Origin: Gari tellinella
Taxonomy: Eukaryota; Mollusca; Bivalvia; Cardiida; Psammobiidae
Direction: 5' to 3'
Assembly (NCBI GenBank): GCA_922989275.2
Contig: OV277862.1
Location: 24,347,543-24,411,542, forward strand
DNA: 64,000 nucleotides
The notes beneath the pieces are model-generated. The model had not been told where the DNA came from. It searched no databases and saw nothing but the letters and a program-made list of their open reading frames with translations. Of this stretch, positions 54,561 to 63,727 are shown one piece after another; within the stretch, counting starts at the first letter, position 1; each line of letters starts with the position of its first letter. A program made the position numbers and the translations under genes.

Positions 54561-54850
54561 TTTAAAGACAGGTGATCACCATTTTCCCCTTCCTCCCACA
54601 ATAAAATTTGTCACTTTCTTCCGGACAATCGCTGCGGCAAGGGGATATCAGATCTAAGGTGCTTGTTTTTAACTGATTTGCCCTAACCATCATGAGAGTT
54701 ATTATGAAAGGACAATTCATGTGTTAAAAATGTTACGCTTGACATCTTATCACCCTTCAGCATTTGCGTTTATTCACAATGGCGGCTAAAATGGCTATCC
54801 AATTGTGTTAAAACTATTCTAAACTTCAGCATTCATAGTTTGGTTTTCTA

Positions 54851-55821
54851 AGGCCAAATAAAAAAATACCTGTGTTTCCTATTACATGCCCAAAAATATT
54901 AGGGACGGACGGTCGGAAAATCTTTTTTTTCTTTCTTTCATAAAACATACAATAATACATATAACTTTCTGATAGAGTATTTTTTACATGTACATGCATG
55001 AATGTATTCTATTGTGCAAAGCCCTGGGGCCCGTTTTACTAAACTACTTACGCAAGAATTTTGCGTAAGTCAACATTTTAAATTTTAATTTATATCTTTT
55101 ATTATCACTTGCTACAAACAGCAAATAGCCAGATCAGAGGACGCGCTTTTAGCGCGTCCTCTGATCGGGCTATTTGCTGTTTGCAAACGTTTATGATCGA
55201 AAAATAAGAGTAAAACGATTTTGACTTACGCAAAAATTTTGCGTAAGTAGTTTAGTAAAACGGCCCCCAGGGCCATTCAAAGCAAACCTTATAAATATCC
55301 ATTCAATTTTTTGATTTTATTGATAGGTCCCTTTACCAAAAATATCTTAAAAATCTAAACCGGTATGATTGTTTATAAAATACGTAGACGGAAAAGTAGT
55401 GACATATATGGCAGATGGAATGAATGATATTTTGAAATGTGTTGTATGCATGTTAAATGTGTCATTGATATGTGCCGGCTGCATGTTGAATTTGTTTATG
55501 GTTGTATGCATGATAAATGTGCCATATCACATCTTCAAGGAAGCTACTTTATGACAGATTTAGAGCATATTTCACTTCGATATTTGCCAAATCTGATTTA
55601 AAAATCAAATTTTAAAACACCATAACGTCTATAAATTAGCTCTGTAAACATATTTAACGGATACTATATTCTATTACACGCTCCTTAAAAACGGTTGTCG
55701 CAAAAATGACCGCCATTTGCCAACACATTATTCGGAATGTGAAAAAAAAAGTTTAGGGTCGGGGAAAACAAACTAGGGTCGGTCGAGTTACCGGAAACAC
55801 AGATACTTTTTTATTTTGCCT
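54851..55821. mobile_element. Non-autonomous DNA element, about 0.97 kb
   Basis: AGGCCAAATAAAAAAATACC..CTGTGTTTCC at the left and its imperfect inverse (GGAAACACAG..TATTTTGCCT) at the right bound the element. TAGGGACGGACGGTCGG and AGGGTCGGTCGAG are inner inverted motifs. No transposase frame is visible. A 253-bp element is nested inside. Confidence 0.7.
55021..55273. mobile_element. MITE with 45-bp termini and GGACGCGC core
   Basis: GCCCTGGGGCCCGTTTTACT, AAACTACTTACGCAA and GAATTTTGCGTAAGTC are mirrored at the right end (ACTTACGCAAAAATTTTGCG..). The central hairpin (55118-55182) pairs CAAACAGCAAATAGCCAGAT with ATCGGGCTATTTGCTGTTTG around GGACGCGCTTTTAGCGCGTCC. Same plan as the GACGCC-core elements, but an unrelated stem. 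Confidence 0.9.
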
Positions 55822-56099
55822 AAACTAATTTGACCCCACCATCATGCAAGTTTTTACTGAAATGATGATACATATGATTTAACTGTTACGGATGACGTCT
55901 TGTCACCCTTAAGCATCTCTGTATATTCAAAATGGCGGCTTAAATGGCTACCGAAATATTTAAAACAAAATGGTCAGCAAATCAGCATTCATAATTTCGT
56001 TTTATTAAGGGAACACATATTGTGTTCATAAGGTTGTATTTCCATCCCTGAATCAGGCTTGCCAATGTCAAAAATACTATTTGTTGACGTTATTTTGAC

Positions 56100-56275
56100 C
56101 CTGAAGGTTCATAGACCTCACAAAGCAGCAGGCCCGGACCAGATCTCTACTAGACTCCTAAAGCATGCTGCAGCCGATCTGACTCCAGGACTCACAAAGT
56201 TCTTGAACTTTCTATTGACAAGGGGAAAATTTCAACTGACTGGAAGTCTGCCATAGTCGCACCCAAAGGGGACCA
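56100..56275 (+). pseudogene. LINE reverse transcriptase fragment, N-terminal RT
   Basis: The frame reads LKVHRPHKAAGPDQISTRLL KHAAADLTPGLTKFLNFLL, then after a one-base shift DWKSAIVAPKGDQN. KAAGPDxIxxRLLK and DWKxAxVxPxxKG are motifs at the start of non-LTR reverse transcriptases. The fragment ends abruptly at GGGGACCAGAACG. Confidence 0.82.
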
Positions 56276-56320
56276 GAACGTAGGGGGTGTTTGTGGCTGC
56301 TTGATTGTGGCATAAAATGA
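56269..56320 (+). repeat. Segment shared in inverted orientation with 61537-61592
   Basis: GACCAGAACGTAGGGG, TGTTTGTG, CTGCTTGATTGTGGCATAAA and ATGACCAAAAAATATAA match the reverse complement of 61537-61592 with few differences. Confidence 0.82.
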
Positions 56321-56538
56321 CCAAAAAATATAAAACCCCAGTATATGAGTATGTATCATAGACAAGGGGTCGAACTGTCAACAGGGCCGTTTCACTACCT
56401 CCCGTGAAAAACAAGTCATATTTTTTCAGCGGAGCTGAATGGTTTCTATTTAGCCCAACATTTCAACCAATTATATTTGATCAGAAATTTAGAATTAAGA
56501 GCACCTGTTGAAACTGAATAGTCTGATTGGATAGTAGC

Positions 56539-56620
56539 CAGGGCCCCTGATAAGGGAATTATTTCAAAACTTAAAATCTTTATTTGTGCATTAAACCCTA
56601 TATAGAATCACTGGGGCCTT
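56539..56620 (+). mobile_element. CAG-5 MITE, truncated
   Basis: CAGGGCCCCTGATAAGGGAA, ATTATTTCAAAACTTAAAAT and GCATTAAACCCTAT fit the left half of the family. It breaks off at TAGAATCACTGGGGCC. Confidence 0.65.
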
Positions 56621-57305
56621 AATTTTGCTGATGATAACGCGCTTCTGGTGCTAAATATCATCAATATATTCAAACCAAGACAGACAACCTGGACTCTCTC
56701 GGGGACATTTATACCAACAAGACTAATGAAAATCAATGAAAATACAGTTCAACCAGTCAACACAACCACAATGCAATTAAAGAGGTGAAGGGTGTTGTTT
56801 ATCGTAGTAGCAAGGCCATGAGCAATGGAAAGTCGGAAGATAATTTTAGATTTAAAGCCAGTTGAGCCTCTGTGGCGGAATATTTAGAAATCCCTTAGCT
56901 TTCTTATACTATCAAAATAAGGATATTAAAGGGTCATACACTGCGGGTATTGTTGTTGGATTTGAATCCTGGAAATCACAACGTCCAAATATGGTGCTTT
57001 AGAGGGATATTCCTAATCTACTGGCCTGAACACAACCCCACATGCAGAGCTCGGTCGTTGAACAGAAACAACTCACATTTCCATTGAAATCATCGCAAAC
57101 CATACTCTTAGAATGGAAGAGACAGCTATACCCAGAGATTGACACCTACTGGTCGACATCTAAGAGGCAGACCTATCAAACCTGACGTTAGTCAATAGAG
57201 GAGACCAGGGAAAAAGCTGGAGCTGGGTATACGTACAGGCATGAGAAAAGGACCGGCGACTCTGTCAATCTATGCGGACGACCTTAGGCGCAAATCAACG
57301 TGATG
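56620..57305 (+). pseudogene. LINE RT C-terminal half and 3' end, heavily mutated
   Basis: FADDNALLVL (56623-56652) is the (Y/F)xDD catalytic motif of reverse transcriptase. Frames then give KTDNLDSLG, TRLMKINENTVQPV, KIRIL, WPEHNPTCRARSLNRN, HTLRMEETAIP, LRGRPIKPDVS and, near the end, KDRRLCQSMRTTLGANQRDE. This is the motif order of the C-terminal part of RTE/CFDP2-like LINEs (..TKIRIFN..RWP..GHTLR..KRGRP..DRxxW..). Stops and frameshifts are frequent. Confidence 0.75.
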
Positions 57306-57495
57306 AGGATTAGATATCTCTTTGTCTGCTTTGATCACGTGGTAATTGTATTGGATATCTACTTTTAAGGCATATTATTTCTGATTGTTATTGTCAGTTG
57401 TAATCACCCGGCCTTGTTTGCGACACATATCCGGGGTGATCTTAAAACTTCAAGTTAAAACTTATCGTACTTAGTTCGTAATTTTGTTCATTCCC

Positions 57496-57935
57496 ATTGT
57501 ACTTCTGGACTTTGAATTCTTCACATCCGTGATTCTACAATAAACTGTGATCTCGCAGAATTGGTGAAGCCTTCCCAACACCAGTTAAATAAATATATAT
57601 CTGCCTGAAATGATAAAACAATGAAATATTTAGCTGAATAGTGACCCGGGGGGTCAACGAAGATGGACCGCCTCCTGGTACCGAGCATATTTTGTACTGA
57701 CACACCTGAGAGACAGATTTCTTCCCGTTACAAGGACGGCAAGACAACTTAAGGGTCAACACGGCCGTAACGTCACACCGAAGACGGCACGTAATCGGCT
57801 GCGAGAGGATGGCAATCACTGCTGACGGTCACTTAAAGATGAGGTTATCATCAGACAGCTTAGGCCCGACGATACTGATGAGTTTAACCCTACAGAGCAC
57901 GTTTGCAAAGATGGACCGCCTCCTGGTACCGAGCA
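57496..57935 (+). pseudogene. Tc1-like relic, second locus
   Basis: The first 250 bp match the long linkers of the 9.7-20.7 kb array (ACTTCTGGACTTTGAATTC to AAGGGTCAAC). The transposase frame continues as at 20522-20657 (57690-57825), then GCCCGACGATAC joins directly to GAGTTTAACCCTACAGAGCA, the C-terminal NPTEH block. The catalytic middle is therefore deleted here too, without the 475-bp insert seen at 20.7-21.2 kb. GATGGACCGCCTCCTGGTAC repeats at 57663 and 57909. Confidence 0.82.
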
Positions 57936-58585
57936 TATTTTTAATGTGTATGATAATTACATATCTTGCAGTTCAGACTTCAGTATTTTTCTTTAATATT
58001 TAGATAACATATCAAGTTTACATAGCATACTCTTGTCCTTTAGATTTTGTTGTAAAAACTCTACTGTTTTAGGTGTTATTAATGATGTATGATGAAGCTA
58101 TTCGCCGTCCATTAGATTTTACCATATCGGCTATACGCCGTACACAATGACCACTATTCGCCGTACACACTCTTTCGTTTTTAATTTCGGATAAATGCTC
58201 ATACAGTGTACGTAAAATTACAATATTTGGTACATGAAATGGAATGATCATATATTTGTATCCGGCAGCAACCCCGTAAACGTAGTTATACGTTTCTCCA
58301 TGAATGAGACCCTAACATGAAGTAATGTTAACTTTACGGCGGTACCAGGGAGGCAATTTACAGTTGAAATGCGACGATCTTGTGATATATGCATCAGTTT
58401 AAACTATGAGGGAAATAAAAATAAGTTCGTGGATCCATACGTGCTTTTCCTGTGATGTCAAACTATTTGGAAATTCAAATGAGCAGCGATTTTTCATACG
58501 TGCTATGTTTATTTTAATTGATTTCCTCGCTTCGTCTGGTACCTATTTCCGTAGTCGTTGCTATACGGTGGTGATAACCATTTAC
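57936..58585. other. Non-coding; TATTCGCCGTACACA repeat
   Basis: GCCGTACACAATGACCACTA and TTCGCCGTACACACTC near 58136-58170 form a small direct repeat. Nothing else is recognised. Confidence 0.4.
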
Positions 58586-58738
58586 TTTTATCGTGCAATT
58601 GTACTTGGTCTCCAGAAGGAAATCAAAATCCGATCCGAACGTTGCCAATTTTGCGAGGTAGGCAAACTTCGCGCAATCGTCATTTTCAAGACTGAACAGC
58701 AACATTACGCTATGCACGGGAGAAACGGGAACATGCAA
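58514..58738 (-). CDS. Open frame in the left arm of the second palindrome (hypothetical)
   Basis: 74 codons. After MLLFSLENDD comes KFAYLAKLATFGSDFDFLLE, then a Lys/Asn/Thr tail. The right arm encodes the equivalent segment (KKFAYLAKLATFGMDFDFVF) in the same frame from an ATG near 59440, with several amino acid differences and no stop up to the LINE junction. No family recognised. It may be an exon of a host gene captured into the palindrome. Confidence 0.35.
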   Translation of the reverse strand: MHVPVSPVHSVMLLFSLENDDCAKFAYLAKLATFGSDFDFLLETKYNCTIKVNGYHHRIATTTEIGTRRSEEIN

Positions 58739-59560
58739 TCAATAAACGAACATATTACATGCAACTTGCCAGCATAAACCGTCCGCGAATCGCTCTTGAG
58801 TCCACCAATTCCGCTCACTTTCTGTTTGAACAGTCAAATATCAACAGCTGACCTCCATATTCAATAACGTTACTGCAGATATAAAGCCGTTTGTTAGCTG
58901 TCATTCCATTGTCTCATGGTATCGACTGACCCAATGAAATGTTTTTCTGCTAAGCTTTATAGTCCCGCATAAGCTTTATCAGATGCGTCATCCAATTGTC
59001 TCTCAGGATTGGAATGACAGCTTCGTGATCGCAGATGCGGTCACATCATTGCATTGGCTAAAGGTTTCGACTGACCCAATGAAATGATGTTGTGTTGTTG
59101 TTTCTGCTAAGGTTTATAGTCCCACATAAGCTTTATCAGATGCGTCATCCAATTGTGTCTCAGGATTGGAATGACAGCTAACAAACGGCTTCATGATCAC
59201 AGATGCGGTCACATCATTTCATTGGCTCATGGTATCGACTGACCCAATAAAATGACAGCTAACAAACGGCTTTACATCTGCAGTAACGTTATTGAATATT
59301 GAGGTCAGCTATTGATAATTGCCGGTTCAAACAGAAAGTGAGCGAAATTGGTTGACTTGAGAGCGATTCGCGGACGGTTGATGTTGGTAAGTTGCATGTA
59401 ATATGTTCGTTTATTGATTGCATGCGCCCGTGCATAGCGTAATGTTGCTGTTCAGTCTTGAAAATGACGATTACAAGAAGTTTGCCTACCTCGCAAAATT
59501 GGCAACGTTTGGCATGGATTTTGATTTCGTTTTCGAGACCAAGTACACTTGCACGATAAA
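58590..59560. repeat. Diverged palindrome, second locus
   Basis: Left arm about 58590-58893, right arm about 59262-59560, loop about 0.37 kb. The inner arms (TCAAACAGAAAGTGAGCGAA..AATGTTGCTGTTCAGTCTTG, 59326-59460) match the array arms, but after GAAAATGACG the sequence differs completely: ATTACAAGAAGTTTGCCTAC here, TCAACTACCAGGCAGGCC there. Both arms read a frame with KFAYLAKLATFG and DFDF..ETKY; arm-to-arm divergence is much higher than in the array. Confidence 0.88.
58894..59262. repeat. Palindrome loop: duplicated about 160-bp repeat
   Basis: CATGGTATCGACTGACCCAA, TTATAGTCCCGCATAAGCTT, CAGATGCGTCATCCAATTGT and GGATTGGAATGACAGCT appear twice (from about 58917 and about 59062). GCCGTTTGTTAGCTGTCATT and its inverse close the loop. 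Confidence 0.78.
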
Positions 59561-59564
59561 GGTG

Positions 59565-61300
59565 TCCAACACACGCTCAAGAAGCTTCAACACTTGATCT
59601 GTAAGCTTTAACGCCCGGTAATTTTCCTCCCAATCCTTCGGAATAATAACGCCTCTGCCAAGTCCCTCAGCATCGCTATGCCCTCCTCGCCTGCAGCTTT
59701 TAACATCTCAGCAATGATACCTGACGGTCCCGCTGCTTTTCCGCATTTCATTTTGCTGAGAGCATTCTGGATTAGATCCAATGTGACTGGCGGGGAAGGT
59801 CCTTCCACTGGTGCAACCTCAGGAAGTAGGTCACTCAGCCACTCAAACTCAATGTCCAGCAACCTAGCATAGTGTTCCACCCAAGCCTTCATCTTCTCGT
59901 CATCACTAAGGGATAACTCACCGGCATCATTTTTGACGCACTTCTCGCCCACCACATCCTGATTTGACCTGTCCATCTGTTTTGAAAGTTTGAAGATGCT
60001 TCCATCATTAGGCGAGATGTTGGCAAACTTATCCTTTTCAGCTGCCAGCTTTGCCTGCCAGACTGCCCTTTTGGCCACACGCTTACCCTCGTTGTAGGTA
60101 GTTTTGGCCTCATTTGCTTCAGTCATCTTGCCATCCTTGACCAGAGTTTTATAAGCTCTGAAACATGTCCGCTTTGTCTTGACTCATCAACCTTGTCATC
60201 CCACCACCATGTTTCCCGTTTCCATTGGTGGCTCTTGGAGAGACCGCACACCTCTGTGGCTGCATCAAGGAGTGTGGTTTTAAGTTTTGACCACACATCT
60301 TCCACATCACTGTCAGATACAGTGGTAGCAGTAGCGGCTACTTTATGCTGAAAGGTATCACAGTACTCCTTAGCCATAGCTGGATCCCTGAGTTTCCATG
60401 TGCGGATACGTGGAGTGAAGTTGCGCTTTTTGCCTTGGATACGCTGACTTTGAAGTCACAAACAAGCAAGTTGTGTTGTTGGGCGCATTCTTCATTCGGG
60501 ATAACCTTGACGTTGTAGACTGCTGTGCGAAAGCTCTTACGGTAGAGAATATAATCAATCTGAGTCTTGTGATTGCCAGAGCAATAGGTGATTAGGTGGG
60601 ACTCTCTTTTGGTAAAACGGGTGTTGCCAATGACCAGGTTGTTAGCCACGGCGAACTCTAACAGCGTCTCTCCTTCATCATTCCGTACACCAAAACCTCT
60701 GCCTCCATGGATTTCCTCAAAGCCACAGCCTTCAGTTCCCACGTGTCCATTCCAATCACCAAGTGGAATAAGGAATTGGGGACTGCACACTGGAGCTGGT
60801 CGAAGAAGTGGTCCTTCTCAGCTTCAGACAGTTCGACCTGTGGTGCATATACTGAAATAAAGGTGAAGACCACCTTGCCTATGACCAGTCTGAGCAGGAT
60901 GATTCTGTCCAAGATGCGCTGGACATCAAACACCTTCTCTATACCAACTTCTCTACCAGCATGATCCAAGCACCGCCTTGTCCCTTGTCATTTGCACTCC
61001 AGAAACACTTGTATCTGGAGTCCTTTCCTTTGACAAAGCGGGTCTGATTAGCCGAAAGACTGCCAGCCCATCTGTGCTCCTGTACACCACATAGGTCCAC
61101 TCCTCTCCTTGTTAGTGTTTCCACCACTTCGGCACTTCGCCGATTCAGGGAGCCAACGTTCCAAGTGGCTGCCCTGAAATTGGTTGGGTGCTTGCATGAT
61201 TTGCCACGAAGGTCGGACCTGGCTTCCCGCACCCGGGAGTCGGCCAAGCACGAGACACTACCAACCTGCCTTCGTGACCGGTTGGTAATGCCTAACACTA
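59565..61300 (-). pseudogene. LINE (RTE/CFDP2-like): endonuclease and start of RT
   Basis: Read on the minus strand. The endonuclease starts near 61180 with RAATWNVGSLNRRSAEVVET and GVDLCGVQEHRWAG (QE, metal-binding Glu), followed by VIGKVVFTFISVYAPQ, GDWNGHVG (Asp/Asn), THxQIDYILYRK-type TQIDYILYRK, and QHNLLVCDFKV. Next come a Trp-rich WWWDDKVDE block, a basic linker, and the RT opening SKMKCGKAAGPSGIIAEMLK followed by KDWEENYRALKLTDQVLKLL near the break. At least three frameshifts (near 60945, 60770, 60380) and an in-frame deletion before ALKLTDQ disable it. The catalytic FxDD part is missing: the element stops where the palindrome begins. The 5' part of the element continues to about 61590. 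Confidence 0.87.
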
Positions 61301-61536
61301 CGTGTTTGTATCATCTAGCCATATTGTTGAGACAAGATGTTTTACAGGACCGCCTGTCCTAGCTGTCGTCCAAACTCGTTTTACGGTATCAGAGAAAACC
61401 GCCGTTCCCAAACTTGGGCCTTGTGCCTTGCCTTTGTCCATACAAAGAGGGATCATCCGCCAAACCATGACTACAAAGACCAGGTCATCGATCTATAGAT
61501 GGTCGCTGCGTAGCTCTGTCACCCAGGTTATATTTT

Positions 61537-61592
61537 TTGGTCATTTTATGCCACAATCAAGCAGTCACAAACACCCCTACGTTCTGGCCCCC
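61537..61592 (-). repeat. Segment shared inverted with 56269-56320
   Basis: Lies upstream of the LINE endonuclease on the minus strand, so it may be 5' sequence of that LINE family. In the other copy it directly follows RT sequence of a different LINE. Confidence 0.8.
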
Positions 61593-61759
61593 TGTGCTGT
61601 TAATTTCCTGACAAATACCACTTCCAGTAACAACAGAGTTTAGTACTGTTTTTTATACCCCGTACAAAACAAATGGTGAAAAGAACCACTTTGTATGCTG
61701 GGAAATTTTTTCGTCTACAAATATCATTGTCTGCTATTGTTCTTAAAACAGATTTTTCA

Positions 61760-61830
61760 AAATAAGGGGCATTCTGCTTTACTTTCAACCTGCTTTAAGT
61801 GGCCAACTATATTCAATACTTAGAAACAGA
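61760..61830. mobile_element. TTAA-1/CAG-6 fragment
   Basis: GGGGCATTCTGCTTTACTTTC, CAACCTGCTTTAAGTGG and AATACTTAGAAACAGACC are the right half of a GCAGAA core and its flank. Confidence 0.6.
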
Positions 61831-62002
61831 CCTATGGAGTAAATAGAAAAATGAAAAACAAAGTTTTTTTCTGAATTATTTTGGAAGTTTTAAGCCTGTG
61901 TGACTATTTATACACTAAAGAAATATTTCCACTTGCAAATGTTGTCATTGGCTATTGACCTAAAATCAAGAGTTTTCAAAATAGGATCAGAGTGATAAAC
62001 AG

Positions 62003-62105
62003 TGTTCCAGTTAAGGAGTGAACTTAATATTTTTTAACATGTTCTCATTTATGTTTAAACCAAAGCCTTTTGGTGTGACTAACTCATTAGAATCGTCTGG
62101 AAGAA
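62003..62105 (+). mobile_element. CAG-5 relic
   Basis: GTTCCAGTTAAGGAGTGAAC and TTTTGGTGTGACTAACTCAT, TTAGAATCGTC fit the left half of the family. Confidence 0.5.
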
Positions 62106-62470
62106 GCAAATATTCCCAAAGAAGCAATATCTCCAAATGGTTTACAGTCAATCAAGGGGTTGTCTATTTGTGCTAGGGTTATAAAATTTTGTATTGAGGT
62201 TCATTTGGAGTTAAACATTGATGTTATAAAGTATGAATTTAAAATAGTTTTAATTTATGTAAAGTTTTGGACTTAGGTTTTTCTACTACAAATCACCAGG
62301 TTAAAGTTTTTTGGACGGGTTGTTTTAAAGAGACTCGCAACCAGATACATGTATAGCATTAAAAATAGTAATTTGTAAATATGTGACAAACGCTTATATA
62401 AACGGGTAAGAATTAGTTTAGGATAAGAAATTCTGTTTAAAAAATGCATTTCAATAAAAAATAAATATTG
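62106..62470. other. Non-coding, nothing recognised
   Basis: AT-rich. Confidence 0.4.
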
Positions 62471-62557
62471 AGCTCTGGTGGGAATCGAACCCGTGACCCG
62501 GCATGGGCGGACATAAGTCAAAATGAGGACACCGTTTGACCCACTGGGCCACGGAAC
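62471..62557 (-). repeat. tRNA-like SINE head (minus strand)
   Basis: On the minus strand the order is CCGTGGCCCAGTGGGTCAAA (A-box), a variable-arm-sized insert, then CACGGGTTCGATTCCC (B-box) and CACCAGAGCTC. The middle is too long, and the outer bases do not form a clean 7-bp acceptor stem, so a SINE head is more likely than a tRNA gene. Confidence 0.6.
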
Positions 62558-62944
62558 TATTAATATATCTGGGATCGAATTAACGTATATCAGTGGGAAG
62601 CGATGAAGAGTACATACAACTGCATAATTTGGCTCGGGTTTATGTCTTAGCCCGTTAATCAATTTCTATAGCAACTGTAGACGCTATGGATAAGACGATG
62701 GAAAATAACTAAAAAACTTAGATTTGAAGACATTTCTAGAGGGCGTTTTTAGACTGGTCATATTTTCGAATGCCAGATGCACGATAATGCTACCCTTTTG
62801 GTTTTATTTGAGTATTTTCTTTTATTGTGGGCTGATCGAGTAATGCGATCTTATCGTTCATTATACCAAGGTGTTGACCAATAATTGTTCTTCAAAATGA
62901 TATATCATACATGCATTTTGCACTTATTATAATGAAGTTATTCG

Positions 62945-63099
62945 TCCAGTACCAAAACTATTTGAACACCCCTGGTATATTGAATTTCCTATCAGAAAAT
63001 AGTGTAGACACTTATCAGACGCCGCATGATGCAGCGTCTGATCAGAGTCTACACTATTTGCCTATGTCCCTTTAATAGGACGTTATGCACAAATGGGTT
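62945..63099 (+). mobile_element. TTAA-4 MITE, left part lost
   Basis: Core at 63000-63061 pairs GTAGACACTTATCAGACGCC with GCGTCTGATCAGAGTCTAC around GCATGATGC. The right end is TGCACAAATGGGTT. Confidence 0.75.
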
Positions 63100-63174
63100 C
63101 AGTGAAGCCGCATAGTGCAAATAATTTGGATGTAAATTACAAATAGGATAACGGTGAACGCATATACCCACAAA

Positions 63175-63361
63175 ACGTCAGATAGACAACTCCAGTTTCT
63201 AATAAAGACTAGTCCATTTTTAACTTTAATTGAAAACTGACAAACACTGATCGTGATCAAAGAAGTCCTATGATCTGGGTCTACAGTGTTTGCATGTGAT
63301 ACATGTGCTCTCCATGGGTGTAATTTTCGTATATTTGTCGCTAGGGCTCAATTGGTTAATG
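63175..63361 (-). mobile_element. TTAA-3 MITE (reverse, degraded)
   Basis: AGACTAGTCCATTTTTAACT, a weak hairpin (ACACTGATCGTGATCA / TGATCTGGGTCTACAGTGT) and GTCGCTAGGGCTCAATTGGTTAA. Confidence 0.6.
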
Positions 63362-63437
63362 TAACGTACATAATCTGATGATTGTTTGTAAATGTTCTAA
63401 GGGAGGTACCTTGATAAAGGTTTTCTGCTGTTTATTA

Positions 63438-63725
63438 CAGTTCTCACTCCCAACAACGATTCCCCCTTACAAGAAAGGTTACCGCTGTTCCCAAAACATA
63501 ACTTGTATGTCTTGCGCTTTTAATGCTGCAATATCGTCTGCTTAAAATTGATCGTCTGCTGTTTTTCTCAAAATTACATAAAAGTGGACATTTTGACAGA
63601 AAAAATATAATGATGAGTGACAAATAGCTTGAATCCAGAGCAGCTGCCTCCCTATAACGACTCCCTCCGAACAACACATACTATCTATGTCTCACATTGG
63701 GTATCGTTGTAGAGAGGGAGCACTG
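63438..63725 (-). mobile_element. TA-2 MITE, half core (reverse)
   Basis: CAGTTCTCACTCCCAACAAC to GTTGTAGAGAGGGAGCACTG, both next to TA. The hairpin is reduced to GACAAATAGCTTGAATCCAG. 288 bp against about 350-400 for copies with a full core. Confidence 0.85.
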
Positions 63726-63727
63726 TA

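Noticed and set aside
59678..60860. Plus-strand open frames opposite the LINE
   Set aside because: Shadows of the minus-strand LINE coding sequence.
62471..62557. tRNA gene on the minus strand
   Set aside because: B-box is good, but the cloverleaf is not closed and the variable region is too long.
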